Shown in pieces: positions 8,979 to 18,171 of a DNA stretch of 64,000 nt. Each line of letters begins with the position of its first letter. Position 1 is the stretch's first letter. The notes below the pieces were generated by a model. It was not told where the DNA came from. It saw nothing but the letters and a program-made list of their open reading frames with translations, and did not search any database. The translations under genes and the position numbers were made by a program. The DNA is taken from contig CAJXUY010000005.1 in the NCBI GenBank assembly GCA_913060665.1, positions 176,645-240,644 of the forward strand. The letters are read 5' to 3'. The DNA is from an uncultured Oleiphilaceae bacterium (lineage in GTDB: Bacteria > Pseudomonadota > Gammaproteobacteria > Pseudomonadales > Oleiphilaceae).

Positions 8979-9566
8979 ATGATTATAGGACTCACAGGCG
9001 GCATAGGTAGTGGTAAATCGGCGGTATCTAGTTGCTTTGAGCAACTGGGCATAACGGTTGTTGATGCAGACATCGTAGCACGAGAGGTGGTTGAACCGGG
9101 GTGTGCTGCGCTAAATTCAATTGCAGATCATTTTGGTAACGGGGTTTTGACCTCAGAAGGCACGTTGGATCGAGCCGCACTGCGTACCCTTATTTTTGCA
9201 GACGAAAATCAGCGAAAATGGTTAGAAGCACTACTCCACCCCCTTATTAGAGACGCAATCGCAACACAGCTGAAAGAAAGCGATTCCCCCTACTCGATTT
9301 TAAGCTCTCCACTGCTACTTGAAACCGATCAACACACCATGGTTGACCGGGTTTTGGTGGTTGATGTACCGGTTGAGCTGCAAATAGAACGGACGACTCA
9401 GCGTGACAACAATACAGTTGAGTTGGTTGAGTCGATTATTGCAGCTCAGTCGTCAAGAGCACTTAAACAACAAAAAGCAGATGATATTATTCTCAATATC
9501 GGTACTATTGAGGCTTTAGAAGAAGATGTTTCTGCTCTGCACCAACGTTACCTTCAGCAGATATAG
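8979..9566 (+). CDS. coaE: Dephospho-CoA kinase
   Basis: 195 residues. The P-loop [13 protein letters not shown] is at the N-terminus, followed by [12 protein letters not shown] and the LID region around DRVLVVDVP and RTTQRDN. CoaE phosphorylates the 3'-hydroxyl of the ribose of dephospho-CoA with ATP, the last step of coenzyme A synthesis. It is slightly shorter than the E. coli protein (206). It begins eight bases after pilD and is followed by yacG, a pairing kept in many gammaproteobacteria. Confidence 0.96.
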   Translation: MIIGLTGGIGSGKSAVSSCFEQLGITVVDADIVAREVVEPGCAALNSIADHFGNGVLTSEGTLDRAALRTLIFADENQRKWLEALLHPLIRDAIATQLKESDSPYSILSSPLLLETDQHTMVDRVLVVDVPVELQIERTTQRDNNTVELVESIIAAQSSRALKQQKADDIILNIGTIEALEEDVSALHQRYLQQI

Positions 9567-9628
9567 TTTCATGTATCGACATCATCAATTGGTTATGTCG
9601 AAGACAATTCACACAGGTCAGACACTCA

Positions 9629-9856
9629 ATGAGCAACCCAACAAACAAAAAAGTCACTACTGTAAATTGCCCAACCTGCCAAACAGTCGTTGAGTGGCTA
9701 GAGAGTAACGAGCAACGTCCTTTTTGCTCAGATCGTTGCCGCTTGATTGACTTGGGCGCATGGGCCGCTGAAGATTATAAAATTGCGGGTAAGCCCGCCT
9801 CAGAGTGGGATATGGCCGACGTCACCATGGGCAACGAGCCCAGCACGCTCCAGTAA
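9629..9856 (+). CDS. yacG: DNA gyrase inhibitor YacG (zinc protein)
   Basis: 75 residues with the YacG zinc ribbon: CPTC near residue 15 and CSDRC near 34, followed by LIDLGAWA. YacG binds GyrB and blocks DNA binding by gyrase in E. coli. Length fits the family (about 65-75). It follows coaE after 62 bases, the usual neighbour. Confidence 0.94.
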   Translation: MSNPTNKKVTTVNCPTCQTVVEWLESNEQRPFCSDRCRLIDLGAWAAEDYKIAGKPASEWDMADVTMGNEPSTLQ

Positions 9857-9906
9857 TACGCCAGTTATATTGTCGTAACCCATATATATCGCCACAGGAT
9901 CACCTT

Positions 9907-10359
9907 ATGTCGAATTGCCTTTTCTGCAGTATTATTCAGAAAAAAGAAGCAGCCTCGATTGTTTATGAAGACAGTCTATGCATGGCGATAATGGATATAT
10001 TTCCGCTTGGCGAAGGTCATGTATTAGTACTCCCTAAACAACATGCGGTGCTAATAAGTGAACTCGAGAAATCTACTCAGGCCCACTTATTTACTATCAG
10101 TAGTCGAATTGTAGAGGCTCAGAGGAAGGCGGGCTTTGGTATCAAAGGCACAAACTTTTTACTGAATGACGGAAAGGCGGCCAATCAAACAGTTCCTCAT
10201 GTGCACCTTCACCTGATTCCAAGAAAGAAGGGTGACTTTCTCACTGCTATACCTAAGCTAGCACTTCATGTGACGGGTTTATTCGGCAAGCGTGCCAAAA
10301 GAGAGAAGCTTAATCAGCAAGCAGGCCGCATTAAACAACACCTGTCACTTGAAACCTAA
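9907..10359 (+). CDS. HIT family nucleotide-binding hydrolase
   Basis: 150 residues from ATG 9907, with AGGAT about eight bases before it; the reading frame stays open further upstream, but those codons lie within and after yacG and match no family. The start MSNCLFCSIIQKKE and the histidine triad VPHVHLHLIP near residue 98 are diagnostic of HIT (HINT/protein kinase C inhibitor-like) proteins, which cleave AMP or related groups from nucleotide adducts. The C-terminus carries an extra basic tail (KRAKREK). Substrate unknown. Confidence 0.92.
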   Translation: MSNCLFCSIIQKKEAASIVYEDSLCMAIMDIFPLGEGHVLVLPKQHAVLISELEKSTQAHLFTISSRIVEAQRKAGFGIKGTNFLLNDGKAANQTVPHVHLHLIPRKKGDFLTAIPKLALHVTGLFGKRAKREKLNQQAGRIKQHLSLET

Positions 10360-10364
10360 AGATC

Positions 10365-10724
10365 ATGTTGCTATCACTCACCATCATCATTCTATTTCAG
10401 CTCTCTGGCGCACTGGTTCAACAGTATCTTAACTTGCCCATCCCTGGCGCAGTCATCGGTATGATTCTTTTTTTCATTTACCTTTGCATCACTGGCGGAA
10501 AAAGCGATAAGTTGATGACTACCGGTAGCCACCTACTCAGCCACTTACCGCTTTTTTTTATACCTGCGGGGGTAGGCATTCTTGTTTATACCGAAGAATT
10601 AAAGGTGCATGGTATTGCTATACTGGCATCACTTGTTATCGGGTCGTTAATTGCGTTCGTGCTGACACTGTTAATCTTCAAAAAACTGGCCGTTAATATC
10701 AACACCTCAGACTCAGCACCATGA
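10365..10724 (+). CDS. CidA/LrgA family membrane protein
   Basis: 119 residues with four predicted membrane helices and the CidA/LrgA signature (GALVQQYLNLPIPGAVIGM, then HLPLFFIPAGVGI). These small proteins act together with a LrgB-type partner in membrane permeability, autolysis control or export of small metabolites; the job in Gram-negatives is unsettled. It starts five bases after the HIT gene and overlaps the LrgB gene by four bases (ATGA), so the two are translated together. Confidence 0.93.
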   Translation: MLLSLTIIILFQLSGALVQQYLNLPIPGAVIGMILFFIYLCITGGKSDKLMTTGSHLLSHLPLFFIPAGVGILVYTEELKVHGIAILASLVIGSLIAFVLTLLIFKKLAVNINTSDSAP

Positions 10725-11440
10725 TCGACACGACCTCCCTTTTATATGCAAACCTTCTAGCCAGCCCACTATTCTGTATTCCGCTAACGCTCATCGCCTA
10801 TTTAATCGGTACTCGAATTTATAGCCTGAGCGGCAAAAACTCCCTTCTGCAGCCTGTGGTAAGCGGTATTGTACTCGTCATGCTAGCGATTACCCTACTT
10901 GATATCCCTTACAAACTCTATTTTGAGGGCGCAGAGATCATTCACTTTCTGCTCAGTACCGCCACCGTAGCGTTGGCAATACCGCTATATCACAATATAA
11001 AATATATCCGAGCAAGCGTGCGACCTTTGCTATTAACTCTGCTGCTGAGTGGTTTCATAGCCTGCTTTACTGCTGTTGCCATAGCTTGGTTGCTCGGAGC
11101 ATCGCTAGAAGTCATGCTATCCCTTGCACCCAAATCAATCACTACCCCCTTTGCTATGGGAGTCGCAGAAAGTATCGGTGGGTACCCGCCACTCACAGCA
11201 GGCTTTGTTATATTTACCGGCATTGTGGTTGCGGTTTCAGCAACACCCATTTTTAAATGGCTCAATATTAACGACCCTATTATCCAGGGCAGTGCTATGG
11301 GTATGGTCGGTCACGGTATTGCAACCGCGAGAGCGCTTGAGTTAAACAGTAAGACAGGTGCATTCTCTGCTTTATCAATGGGGTTGATGGGCGTCTACAC
11401 GTCAATTGTATTACCCTATGCCGTCAGGCTTTTTTTATGA
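10721..11440 (+). CDS. LrgB/CidB family membrane protein
   Basis: 239 residues, about seven to eight membrane helices. The family core is clear: LAPKSITTPFAMGVAESIGG and GHGIATARALE near the C-terminus. It is the partner of the CidA/LrgA-like protein just upstream, with an ATGA overlap at its start and another at its end with trmO. The pair has been proposed to act as holin/antiholin-like or as a metabolite (pyruvate, glycolate) transporter in other bacteria; nothing here decides between them. Confidence 0.93.
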   Translation: MIDTTSLLYANLLASPLFCIPLTLIAYLIGTRIYSLSGKNSLLQPVVSGIVLVMLAITLLDIPYKLYFEGAEIIHFLLSTATVALAIPLYHNIKYIRASVRPLLLTLLLSGFIACFTAVAIAWLLGASLEVMLSLAPKSITTPFAMGVAESIGGYPPLTAGFVIFTGIVVAVSATPIFKWLNINDPIIQGSAMGMVGHGIATARALELNSKTGAFSALSMGLMGVYTSIVLPYAVRLFL

Positions 11441-12177
11441 TTAGTGATGATATGGCTAACACTCAATTTACACTTGATACGATCGGTATTGTCTCCTCTC
11501 CCTTTAAAGAGAAGTTCGGCATTCCTAGGCAGCCTGCACTCGCTCGGCACATCACCAGCGACATTATTATCACGCCGTCTTACAATCGAATTGAGGCCTT
11601 TAAAGAAATAGAACAGTTTTCGCACTTGTGGCTTACTTTTGTCTTTCATCAACATCAACGGAGTGACTGGAAGCCCTGCATTCGCCCCCCTAGGCTAGGC
11701 GGCAATAAAAAAATAGGCGTATTTGCCAGTCGATCATCATTTAGACCGAATAACCTAGGGTTATCTGTCGTTGAATTTGTTGATATTAAGCAGGTGAAAG
11801 GCCAAATATGTATTTCGGTTATAGGTTCAGATTTGGTCGATGGTACGCCTATCGTAGATATTAAACCCTATATCCCCTATAGCGACTCAATCCCCACCGC
11901 AACCGCTGGATACGCGAATGAAGAGCCCAGTAAGCCACTAAATGTAATTTACTCTGAACTCGCAACCACGCAGCTATATGCGCTCGATACAAAGCGCTAT
12001 CCCAACTTCAAGCTTATTATTGAAGATGTACTATCAGCGGACCCACGACCCGCCTATAAAAGTAATTTAGACCCTAAAATTTACGGTGTGAAACTCTATG
12101 ACACTGATATCAAATGGCGAGTAACAGGATGCGTGGTCGAAGTGCTTTCAATAATAAAACATCAACCCAACCTGTAG
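11437..12177 (+). CDS. trmO: tRNA (N6-threonylcarbamoyladenosine-37-N6)-methyltransferase TrmO
   Basis: 246 residues of the TsaA/TrmO (UPF0066) family. Visible motifs are IGIVSSPFKEKFGIPRQP, FSHLWLTFVFH, and RSSFRPNNLGLS, the SAM-binding beta-barrel signature; the C-terminal part carries DPRPAY. TrmO methylates t6A37 of threonine tRNAs to m6t6A. It overlaps lrgB by four bases. A second ATG lies five codons later (MANTQ) and could be the true start. The stop codon TAG is part of the GTAG head of a REP-like element that begins at 12174. Confidence 0.93.
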   Translation: MISDDMANTQFTLDTIGIVSSPFKEKFGIPRQPALARHITSDIIITPSYNRIEAFKEIEQFSHLWLTFVFHQHQRSDWKPCIRPPRLGGNKKIGVFASRSSFRPNNLGLSVVEFVDIKQVKGQICISVIGSDLVDGTPIVDIKPYIPYSDSIPTATAGYANEEPSKPLNVIYSELATTQLYALDTKRYPNFKLIIEDVLSADPRPAYKSNLDPKIYGVKLYDTDIKWRVTGCVVEVLSIIKHQPNL

Positions 12178-12276
12178 CCTTAATGCAGCGAAGCGGAATC
12201 AGGGTTCTAGTTTTGGTACTTTATTACCATACAATCAGTCCTTGATTTCAGTCGTTCCTCCTTTCATCACGGCTAC
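12174..12276. repeat. REP-like inverted pair (copy A) after trmO
   Basis: Two GTAGCC-headed arms face each other. The left arm reads GTAGCCTTAATGCAGCGAAG and continues GCGGAATCAGGG; the right arm, on the minus strand, reads GTAGCCGTGATGAAAGGAGG and ends AATCAAGG. The same unit recurs at 30263-30336 and 63897 on. A GTAG foot followed by an imperfect palindrome is the form of REP sequences mobilised by RAYT-type transposases. The left head contributes the trmO stop codon. Confidence 0.72.
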
Positions 12277-12299
12277 AAAAAATACATACCACCCACAAG

Positions 12300-12737
12300 T
12301 TAATTAAGAGTATCCCTACTAACAGAGTCAAAGTTCGGAAAGTCTCTGGCATATTTTTCAATCCACTCCTGCGCAGCCTCTTCTATATTCAAATCACGAC
12401 CATCGTTTTCTTTAACCTTAATTCTGTAGTGCTCTATATGGCAGATCTGTTCTACCATTCTAGCGGCATAAGCATCTTGCTCATCGATAAACTTCACCCC
12501 AATTTCAAAAACACACTTATTCTTCTTGCACCACACAACCTTACCAAGCGTTTCAAATGGAGGTTCCACTAATGGAATTCTAATTTTTATGAGTGCCTGT
12601 AGCTCAAGTGCAATATCACTATTAAGGCTTAGGCCTCCAACACTGACGTCTTTTATACGAGAGTGATCATCATTCATCCGATCAGCGGGCGACAGCTCAA
12701 TGGGAACATCAGTAGGATGACGAATATACGAACGCAT
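12300..12737 (-). CDS. PilZ domain protein
   Basis: 145 residues. The c-di-GMP-binding signature is present: the arginine motif in YIRHPTDVPIEL right at the N-terminus and D-x-S-x-x-G in KDVSVGGLSL about 25 residues later. The rest is the PilZ beta-barrel, then a helical tail. It probably reports c-di-GMP to an unknown partner. The first possible start is a TTG at 12746; I prefer the ATG at 12737, which puts the arginine motif close to the N-terminus as is usual. It stands alone, facing the trmO end. Confidence 0.88.
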   Translation of the reverse strand: MRSYIRHPTDVPIELSPADRMNDDHSRIKDVSVGGLSLNSDIALELQALIKIRIPLVEPPFETLGKVVWCKKNKCVFEIGVKFIDEQDAYAARMVEQICHIEHYRIKVKENDGRDLNIEEAAQEWIEKYARDFPNFDSVSRDTLN

Positions 12738-12882
12738 ACCATTCAAGATCCATGATTGTTTTACTCAAGTATAGTTCAATAAAAATACAACAGATTAATT
12801 GCGGCAATTTCGATACACTACTGCTGCTATATATAGCATCAATACTATAGACTAAGGTGTTAACAAAGGGTCAACCGTTATT

Positions 12883-13134
12883 ATGAATTGTCGACTAGGT
12901 TGCGGTGCTTGCTGTATAGCGCCATCAATTTCAACGCCAATACCCGGAATGCCTAATGGCAAACCTGCCGGCGTAAGATGTACTCAACTAGATAAAGAGA
13001 ATTTATGCTTATTATTCGGGAACCCAAGTAGACCCGCAGTATGTGAAGACTTTCAAGCAGAAATAGGCATCTGCGGAACCAGCAATGAAAAAGCACTGAT
13101 AAACATCACTGCATTGGAACAGGCAACAGCCTAA
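12883..13134 (+). CDS. YkgJ family cysteine-cluster protein
   Basis: 83 residues with a dense cysteine pattern: CRLGCGACC at the N-terminus, then C at about residue 33 (GVRCTQL), 42 (NLCLLF), 54 (AVCEDF) and 63 (GICG). This is the YkgJ/Fe-S-or-zinc cluster family, proteins of uncertain function sometimes annotated as Fe-S oxidoreductases. Single gene, divergent from the PilZ gene and convergent with the histidine kinase gene. Confidence 0.85.
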   Translation: MNCRLGCGACCIAPSISTPIPGMPNGKPAGVRCTQLDKENLCLLFGNPSRPAVCEDFQAEIGICGTSNEKALINITALEQATA

Positions 13135-13207
13135 ATGCGGCTCACCCATTTAAAGCATTCGCTTGACGTCCCTGCGCTTCATTACAACTACGATAGTATC
13201 TAAGTGA

Positions 13208-15553
13208 CTATGCCTCAAGATAGAGCTCTACAACTGACTTTAACTGTTTGGCTTTTACCGGTTTGGTAATAAACTCGTCCATCCCCGCATCCTGACAACG
13301 TTCGCGCTCCCCTTCCATCGCATTAGCGGTTAGCGCGATAATAGGAGTACGACTTAACCCTGACTCTTGCTCTTGGCGCCGAATTTCACGAGTCGCTTCA
13401 TAACCATCCATCACCGGCATCATGCAGTCCATAAAGACCATTTGATAGTGTTCATCCACCCATCGTTTAACGGCTTCCTTACCATTGTTAGCGACATCAA
13501 CCTTGCATCCGGCTTTTTCAAGCATTCGAGCTGCTAGCTTCTGGTTAACAATGTTATCTTCCACCAACAATACGTTAACACCAGCGCCGCTTACTGTCTC
13601 TTCAGATCTAGGAGCATCCTGCCCTTGAATGGTAAAACGAGTTACCAATCGCTTGTTGTTAACATGTTTGTCGCTAAACACCTGATGAATCGCTGCGCGC
13701 AAATACTGATCGCGTAACTGCTTACTTAAAAAGCCGTTGACCCCGGCCGAGCGAAAGCGGCTCGCATCTCCTCGCTGAGGGTTGGATGATAACACGACAA
13801 GACTGATGTCTTGCCACTGGGGCGCTGATCTAACAATTTCACAAAAGTCCATACCATCCATATCAGGCATAAAATCATCCATCAGAATCATATCAAATGG
13901 TTGCCCAGTATCTGCGGCAAGCTCTAACGCACGCAGCGCGTCACCCGCGGTGCTCGCTGAGTCAAATTGAACCCCCCATTGATTAAGTGATTCCAACGTA
14001 ATTTTTTGACTAAGTTCGTAAGAGTCCAACACTAATATTCGCACACCTTCCAGCGCATTCATATCCTCCAGAACATTGGTAAGAGGCTTTCGTACCATAG
14101 GTAGAGATAACGTCACCCAAAATGATGAACCTTTGTTTTCGTCACTCTCAAGGCCAACCTGCCCCCCCATAAGCCCCACCAACTGCTTACAGATAGCAAG
14201 CCCCAATCCAGACCCTCCATATTTTCGAGTGGTCGACGGGTCAGCTTGCTTAAACTCTTCAAAAATGGTTCGCTGGTGCTCTTCACTAATACCAATGCCG
14301 GTATCTTCTACCGCCATCCGAAGTTCAACATCACTCTGGGACTGCTTAATATATTCGATACTTATTAACACATGCCCCTGACTGGTAAACTTAATGGCAT
14401 TAGAGGTTAGGTTAATCAGAATTTGCCGCAGTCTAACCGGGTCGCCCTCAAGTAAAATGGGCAGTTCTGGGTCAATTCGAGTTTCTAGCGCAATACCTTT
14501 TGCTTCTGCTTTTTTGCCTAGTAAACCAATAACATCAATTACGGTATTCCGAAGACTGAAAGCAATTGGCTCAATTATTAATTTACCAGACTCAATTCTC
14601 GATATGTCTAATATGTCGTTAACAATACCCAGTAGAGACTCTGCCGACCCTTGTATAGTCTGAACATATTCTCGCTGTTCATTATCAAGCCCTGTATCTA
14701 GTAATAACGAAGAAAATCCTAAGACACCGTTCATAGGCGTCCTAAGCTCATGACTCATATTGGCTAAAAATAAACTCTTTGCTTTACTGGCCTGTATAGC
14801 CTGATCCCTTTCATCAATTGATTGACTTTCAGATTGTTTGAGTCGACTGGTTTCCCGAAACAAGCGAAGTCGCATTTGATTAAGCGCATAAACAACATCT
14901 GTCAGCTCATCAGGTTTTCGCGGCGCTTTTCGCTTCAGTTTAAGTGGGTCGGATAAGTTTTCCATATCAAGGTTTCGGGTATAACGTGACATAGTTTCCA
15001 AATGTTTAGTCACCAACACTCGAACAATCAATAGTATAAAAATCGACACTACAAATGTTTTAATGCTTTGGCTTACCAAAATAATAAGCGCTTTTCCCCA
15101 AAGATGTTCATAGACAGGCTCGAGACTGGCAACAATCGTCAACTCACCTAACCAATGAGCCTCTACATTATCGTGAGGGCGCTTATACACCAAAGGGTAT
15201 GCTCGTGACACCCGACGCTTATCTGTTGGCATTTTCCCTATTGAGATAACTTCGCCGTAACCTGTTGAAACAGATACAAAATTAACATTCTGTAGTTTTC
15301 TAATCCCATTCAGGTGAAGGCTTAGCTCTTCTTTATCTACATGCCACAAACTATTACTCAAACTATCAGAAAATGTATCCGATACCTGATCAAGGCTACT
15401 CTCAATCGATACAACCTCTCGTTTGAAATCAAAATAAAGCTGTACCCCTGTTGAGAGTATTGCAACAAAGGTACTAAAGAGAAGGATGTAGGCAAGCACC
15501 CGCGTTGCTAGCGGCCTTAACTTGAAGTATTGTAAAAGGTCCTTAAATAACAA
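13208..15553 (-). CDS. Hybrid sensor histidine kinase with two receiver domains
   Basis: 781 residues. Two membrane helices (about 18-40 and 155-180) frame a periplasmic region of roughly 115 residues. A HAMP-like linker and coiled coil follow, then HisKA with [12 protein letters not shown] (His268), HATPase_c (N box [10 protein letters not shown] boxes DTGIGIS and GGSGLGLAI) and two receivers. REC2 is complete (E665/D666, D709, K764). REC1 keeps D559 and K611 but has LDSYE where an acidic pair is expected. No HPt domain is present, so a separate phosphotransfer protein would be needed. The start is a TTG with AGGA seven bases before it. No response regulator is adjacent. Confidence 0.92.
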   Translation of the reverse strand: MLFKDLLQYFKLRPLATRVLAYILLFSTFVAILSTGVQLYFDFKREVVSIESSLDQVSDTFSDSLSNSLWHVDKEELSLHLNGIRKLQNVNFVSVSTGYGEVISIGKMPTDKRRVSRAYPLVYKRPHDNVEAHWLGELTIVASLEPVYEHLWGKALIILVSQSIKTFVVSIFILLIVRVLVTKHLETMSRYTRNLDMENLSDPLKLKRKAPRKPDELTDVVYALNQMRLRLFRETSRLKQSESQSIDERDQAIQASKAKSLFLANMSHELRTPMNGVLGFSSLLLDTGLDNEQREYVQTIQGSAESLLGIVNDILDISRIESGKLIIEPIAFSLRNTVIDVIGLLGKKAEAKGIALETRIDPELPILLEGDPVRLRQILINLTSNAIKFTSQGHVLISIEYIKQSQSDVELRMAVEDTGIGISEEHQRTIFEEFKQADPSTTRKYGGSGLGLAICKQLVGLMGGQVGLESDENKGSSFWVTLSLPMVRKPLTNVLEDMNALEGVRILVLDSYELSQKITLESLNQWGVQFDSASTAGDALRALELAADTGQPFDMILMDDFMPDMDGMDFCEIVRSAPQWQDISLVVLSSNPQRGDASRFRSAGVNGFLSKQLRDQYLRAAIHQVFSDKHVNNKRLVTRFTIQGQDAPRSEETVSGAGVNVLLVEDNIVNQKLAARMLEKAGCKVDVANNGKEAVKRWVDEHYQMVFMDCMMPVMDGYEATREIRRQEQESGLSRTPIIALTANAMEGERERCQDAGMDEFITKPVKAKQLKSVVELYLEA

Positions 15554-15874
15554 TAGCTTGTCCTAATAGTATAAATAGAGGCATTAAACATCCCTCTATT
15601 CTAACAGAATGAGCACGCTTTCCTATGAAACAGATCAATAATCCAACGACTCAAGGTTCTTGATAGCCTCACTCCCTAGGCATCTTAACAGTTGGACTCT
15701 AGAAGAAAAACGTCAAATAAATCTGCTTGAAACTGAAAAAAGTCGAGCCCATCTATATACATCAAACGTAAAAAATCACGATGCCCCCATATAGATATAT
15801 TATCAACCATTAATTTTGTGGTATGTTCAGTGAAATTCATATCAGCAGTATTTTTGTATTCATTTATCGGGCGA
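15554..15874. other. Divergent intergenic region between histidine kinase and arsR-like genes
   Basis: About 320 bases without a convincing gene. It holds the histidine kinase promoter candidate with its inverted repeat (15568-15600) and, nearer the ArsR gene, a 7-bp inverted repeat ATCTATA (15751) / TATAGAT (15790) separated by 32 bases. A 69-codon frame on the minus strand with a TTG start lacks a ribosome binding site and overlaps the regulator gene; I do not count it as a gene. Confidence 0.6.
15568..15600 (-). promoter_or_regulatory. Candidate promoter and inverted repeat before the histidine kinase gene
   Basis: On the minus strand TATACT (15568-15573) is a good -10 about 15 bases before the TTG start. 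Next to it lies an 8-bp perfect inverted repeat, AATAGAGG-N11-CCTCTATT (15574-15600), covering the place where the -35 would be; no good -35 is seen. An operator or a leader hairpin are both possible. Confidence 0.4.
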
Positions 15875-16222
15875 GTGGCGTTGACAAAATCCAATCAGGG
15901 CAACAAACAACTCAGCACCGAAGCGCTAGAACAGGTCGCACTCAGATTTAAACTCCTCAGCGACCCCATGCGCTTAAGAATTTTGCATGCACTCCAGGAG
16001 GGAGAGCAGTCTGTCAATCAGCTCGTGAAATTAACTGGCAGCTCTCAGCCCAACATTTCTAAGCATTTAAATATTTTAAGAACAACAGGCATGGTTAAGC
16101 GCCGCCAGGAAAGCAATCAAGCCTTTTTCTCTATCTCAGCCCCTTTTATCTTTGATATCTGTGAAATCGTATGTAATGGAATAGCAGAAGAACTTGAGCA
16201 ACTACAAAGTAATTTCACATGA
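15875..16222 (+). CDS. ArsR family transcriptional regulator
   Basis: A winged-helix regulator: LSTEALEQVALRFKLLSDPM, RLRILHAL, then helix-turn-helix QLVKLTGSSQPNISKHLNIL and the wing GMVKRRQESNQAFFSIS. It lacks the CxC metal site of classic ArsR/SmtB; the only cysteines near the dimer helix are in FDICEIVCNG, so the inducer is unknown. The open frame reaches an ATG at 15818, but those extra 19 residues are hydrophobic and outside the domain and have no ribosome binding site. GTG 15875 or TTG 15881 (GGGCGAG before it) is more likely. It overlaps the DUF3187 gene by four bases, so the two are co-expressed. Confidence 0.88.
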   Translation: MALTKSNQGNKQLSTEALEQVALRFKLLSDPMRLRILHALQEGEQSVNQLVKLTGSSQPNISKHLNILRTTGMVKRRQESNQAFFSISAPFIFDICEIVCNGIAEELEQLQSNFT

Positions 16223-17265
16223 CATTAATGACCAAACCATTCGCTCAGAATAGCCTTCGCACCAATCACTTCAGTAGCCTAAAGACACTATTGCTCTGGG
16301 GGATACTCACATTTTTTATATCGATGACCGCCCATGCAAGCGAGAGTGTTGCATTTAATACGTTTAACTTAAATCCGATGGTGCAAATTTTCGGCCTTCC
16401 TTCTCTCACTAACCAAGCGCTAAACACACAAGGCTCGGTTGAAATTGAGATAGAACAGCAGGCCGCTAACTATCACAGCCAGTCATCTCAACAAAATGAG
16501 TTTATAAAACTAGATGGTGAAACTTGGCGAACAAACCTAACCATCGGCTATGGGTTAACAAGTAACTCAACCCTTTCGATCTCAGCGCCTTATATCAGGC
16601 ACTCAGCGGGTTATATGGATGACCTGATCTACAACTGGCACGATACCTTTGGAATGCCTCAGGGTGAACGAACGCAAGACACCAATAACAATATAGACCT
16701 CCAATACGAAGTAAATGGAGAACAACAAGTCAACATCAGCTCACCCGTTTCTGGTATCGGTGATATTCGAATAAAATATTCTCACAAACTCACCACCTTC
16801 GATCGCGCCACTCTACTGCAAAGCGAAATTAAACTACCCACGGGAGACATAGAAACCCTTACGGGTAGTGGCAGCACTGACCTGTCTCTGGGTGTGGTGA
16901 TAAACGATACCGTATCCCTTAAGTCTCAAAACATCAATATTTGGGCCGGTGCAGCAGCCACCTATTTGGGAGAAGCAGATAATACGCTTTCAAGAGAACA
17001 AAAAAACGCCGTATGGTCAGGACGAGCGGGTCTAGGGTGGCGTATAAATGAATCTTTTGCTCTGAAGACACAATTGGACACCCATTCTGCAGTCTATAAT
17101 AGCAATACAACCGAGCTAGGCAGTGCTCCACTAATGCTAACCATCGGTGGAGATTACTACTTGTCGTCAACCTATCGACTAGAATTATCGGCAGTAGAAG
17201 ACATTGTTACAGAAGTTTCGCCGGATATTCTATTTAGTATAAAATTCTCGGCTAGATTTGACTAA
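16219..17265 (+). CDS. DUF3187 family outer-membrane protein
   Basis: 348 residues. An N-terminal signal segment (LLLWGILTFFISMTAHA, cut near residue 42) is followed by a beta-rich chain with many alternating aromatic strands and a final phenylalanine region (FSIKFSARFD). It resembles DUF3187 proteins: IGYGLTSNSTLSISAPYI, then IGDIRIKYSHKL and KLPTGDIETLTGSGSTDLSLG are typical of this barrel family. Function is not known. The ATG overlaps the stop of the ArsR-type regulator gene, so expression is presumably under that regulator. Confidence 0.75.
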   Translation: MTLMTKPFAQNSLRTNHFSSLKTLLLWGILTFFISMTAHASESVAFNTFNLNPMVQIFGLPSLTNQALNTQGSVEIEIEQQAANYHSQSSQQNEFIKLDGETWRTNLTIGYGLTSNSTLSISAPYIRHSAGYMDDLIYNWHDTFGMPQGERTQDTNNNIDLQYEVNGEQQVNISSPVSGIGDIRIKYSHKLTTFDRATLLQSEIKLPTGDIETLTGSGSTDLSLGVVINDTVSLKSQNINIWAGAAATYLGEADNTLSREQKNAVWSGRAGLGWRINESFALKTQLDTHSAVYNSNTTELGSAPLMLTIGGDYYLSSTYRLELSAVEDIVTEVSPDILFSIKFSARFD

Positions 17266-17315
17266 ACACCCGATATGACCCTTCAGATAAAATCTTTTTA
17301 CGCTAGATACTCACT

Positions 17316-17354
17316 GTAACTTTACCTTTTGGATGTAACCTTTTACCCTTTGTA
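17316..17354 (+). repeat. Two direct repeats (19-bp period) before the yfaZ-like gene
   Basis: GTAACTTTACCTTTTGGAT is followed at once by GTAACCTTTTACCCTTTGT. The two copies are similar but not identical and lie 37-75 bases before the ATG, the place for an activator site. No matching known box was recognised. Confidence 0.4.
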
Positions 17355-17390
17355 CCCACAGACATAACGGTTTACCAGAAAGGAACCTCA

Positions 17391-17960
17391 ATGAAAGCTT
17401 CAAAACTGCTGCTCGCGGCTTCAATCTCTATCCCTTTAATTGCCGGCAGCACTACTGCTAATGCCAACGACGCAAGTCTACGAATTAGTAATGACTCGGT
17501 TCACACACAAATTAATCTAAGCCCCAATACTGCAAATATCGATTTCGGAGCGGGCTATATGTACCACGAAGGCAGTCGACATATCATCAATATCGACGTG
17601 CATGCTAAAGGCCAAACCGCTATTGGTAATTTACCCACCACCGCAGGTGTTGGCGTTCAGGCGACGGGGTTTGACGATAAGCAAATAGATGGTGGTGCAC
17701 TAGGCCTCGGAGGTTTTGCCAGGCTTAATATGCCTAGTGTTCCGGGTCTATCGTTTGAAGGCGCACTCCACTACGCACCGTCTATATTGTCTTTTGGTGA
17801 TGCGGACGATTTAACCCGACTCAGAGCTCAAGTTAACTACCGTGTCATTCAAAATGCCGATGTATTTTTGGGCTATCATTACCTCAACACAGACCTGGAT
17901 GGTGGAAGCGATGTCACATTAGATAAAGGTATTTTTGCAGGTATGAAGTTGCTTTTTTAA
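17391..17960 (+). CDS. YfaZ-like outer-membrane protein
   Basis: 189 residues with a clear Sec signal (MKASKLLLAASISIPLIAGS, cut after TANA near residue 25). The mature chain of about 164 residues is beta-rich, with the YfaZ pattern NIDFGAGYMYHEGS, GGFARLNMP, GLSFEGALHYAPS and QVNYRVIQNADVFLGY, and ends in KLLF, a terminal aromatic that suits BAM insertion. YfaZ barrels have no settled function. AGGAAC lies eight bases before the ATG. It follows the ArsR-DUF3187 pair in the same direction with its own upstream region. Confidence 0.82.
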   Translation: MKASKLLLAASISIPLIAGSTTANANDASLRISNDSVHTQINLSPNTANIDFGAGYMYHEGSRHIINIDVHAKGQTAIGNLPTTAGVGVQATGFDDKQIDGGALGLGGFARLNMPSVPGLSFEGALHYAPSILSFGDADDLTRLRAQVNYRVIQNADVFLGYHYLNTDLDGGSDVTLDKGIFAGMKLLF

Positions 17961-18171
17961 GTTAACCTCATTCGCACCACTAATTTGAACAGCAATTTTT
18001 AGCAGCAAGTCACAAACCGCCTCGCGCCAACTTTATAACTTTGCCCTCGTGGCTTATAGTTACTCATATCAGTACGCATGTTTTGTATTATCGCTAAACA
18101 TGTGTACCTCCAACTTTTTTATTACCCGACTGTAAAGTGACTTATAGTCTTGCTGTGGAACCGCCATCCTT

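Noticed and set aside
15685..15894. 69-codon minus-strand frame between the histidine kinase and ArsR genes
   Set aside because: TTG start without a ribosome binding site, no family resemblance, and overlaps the regulator gene.
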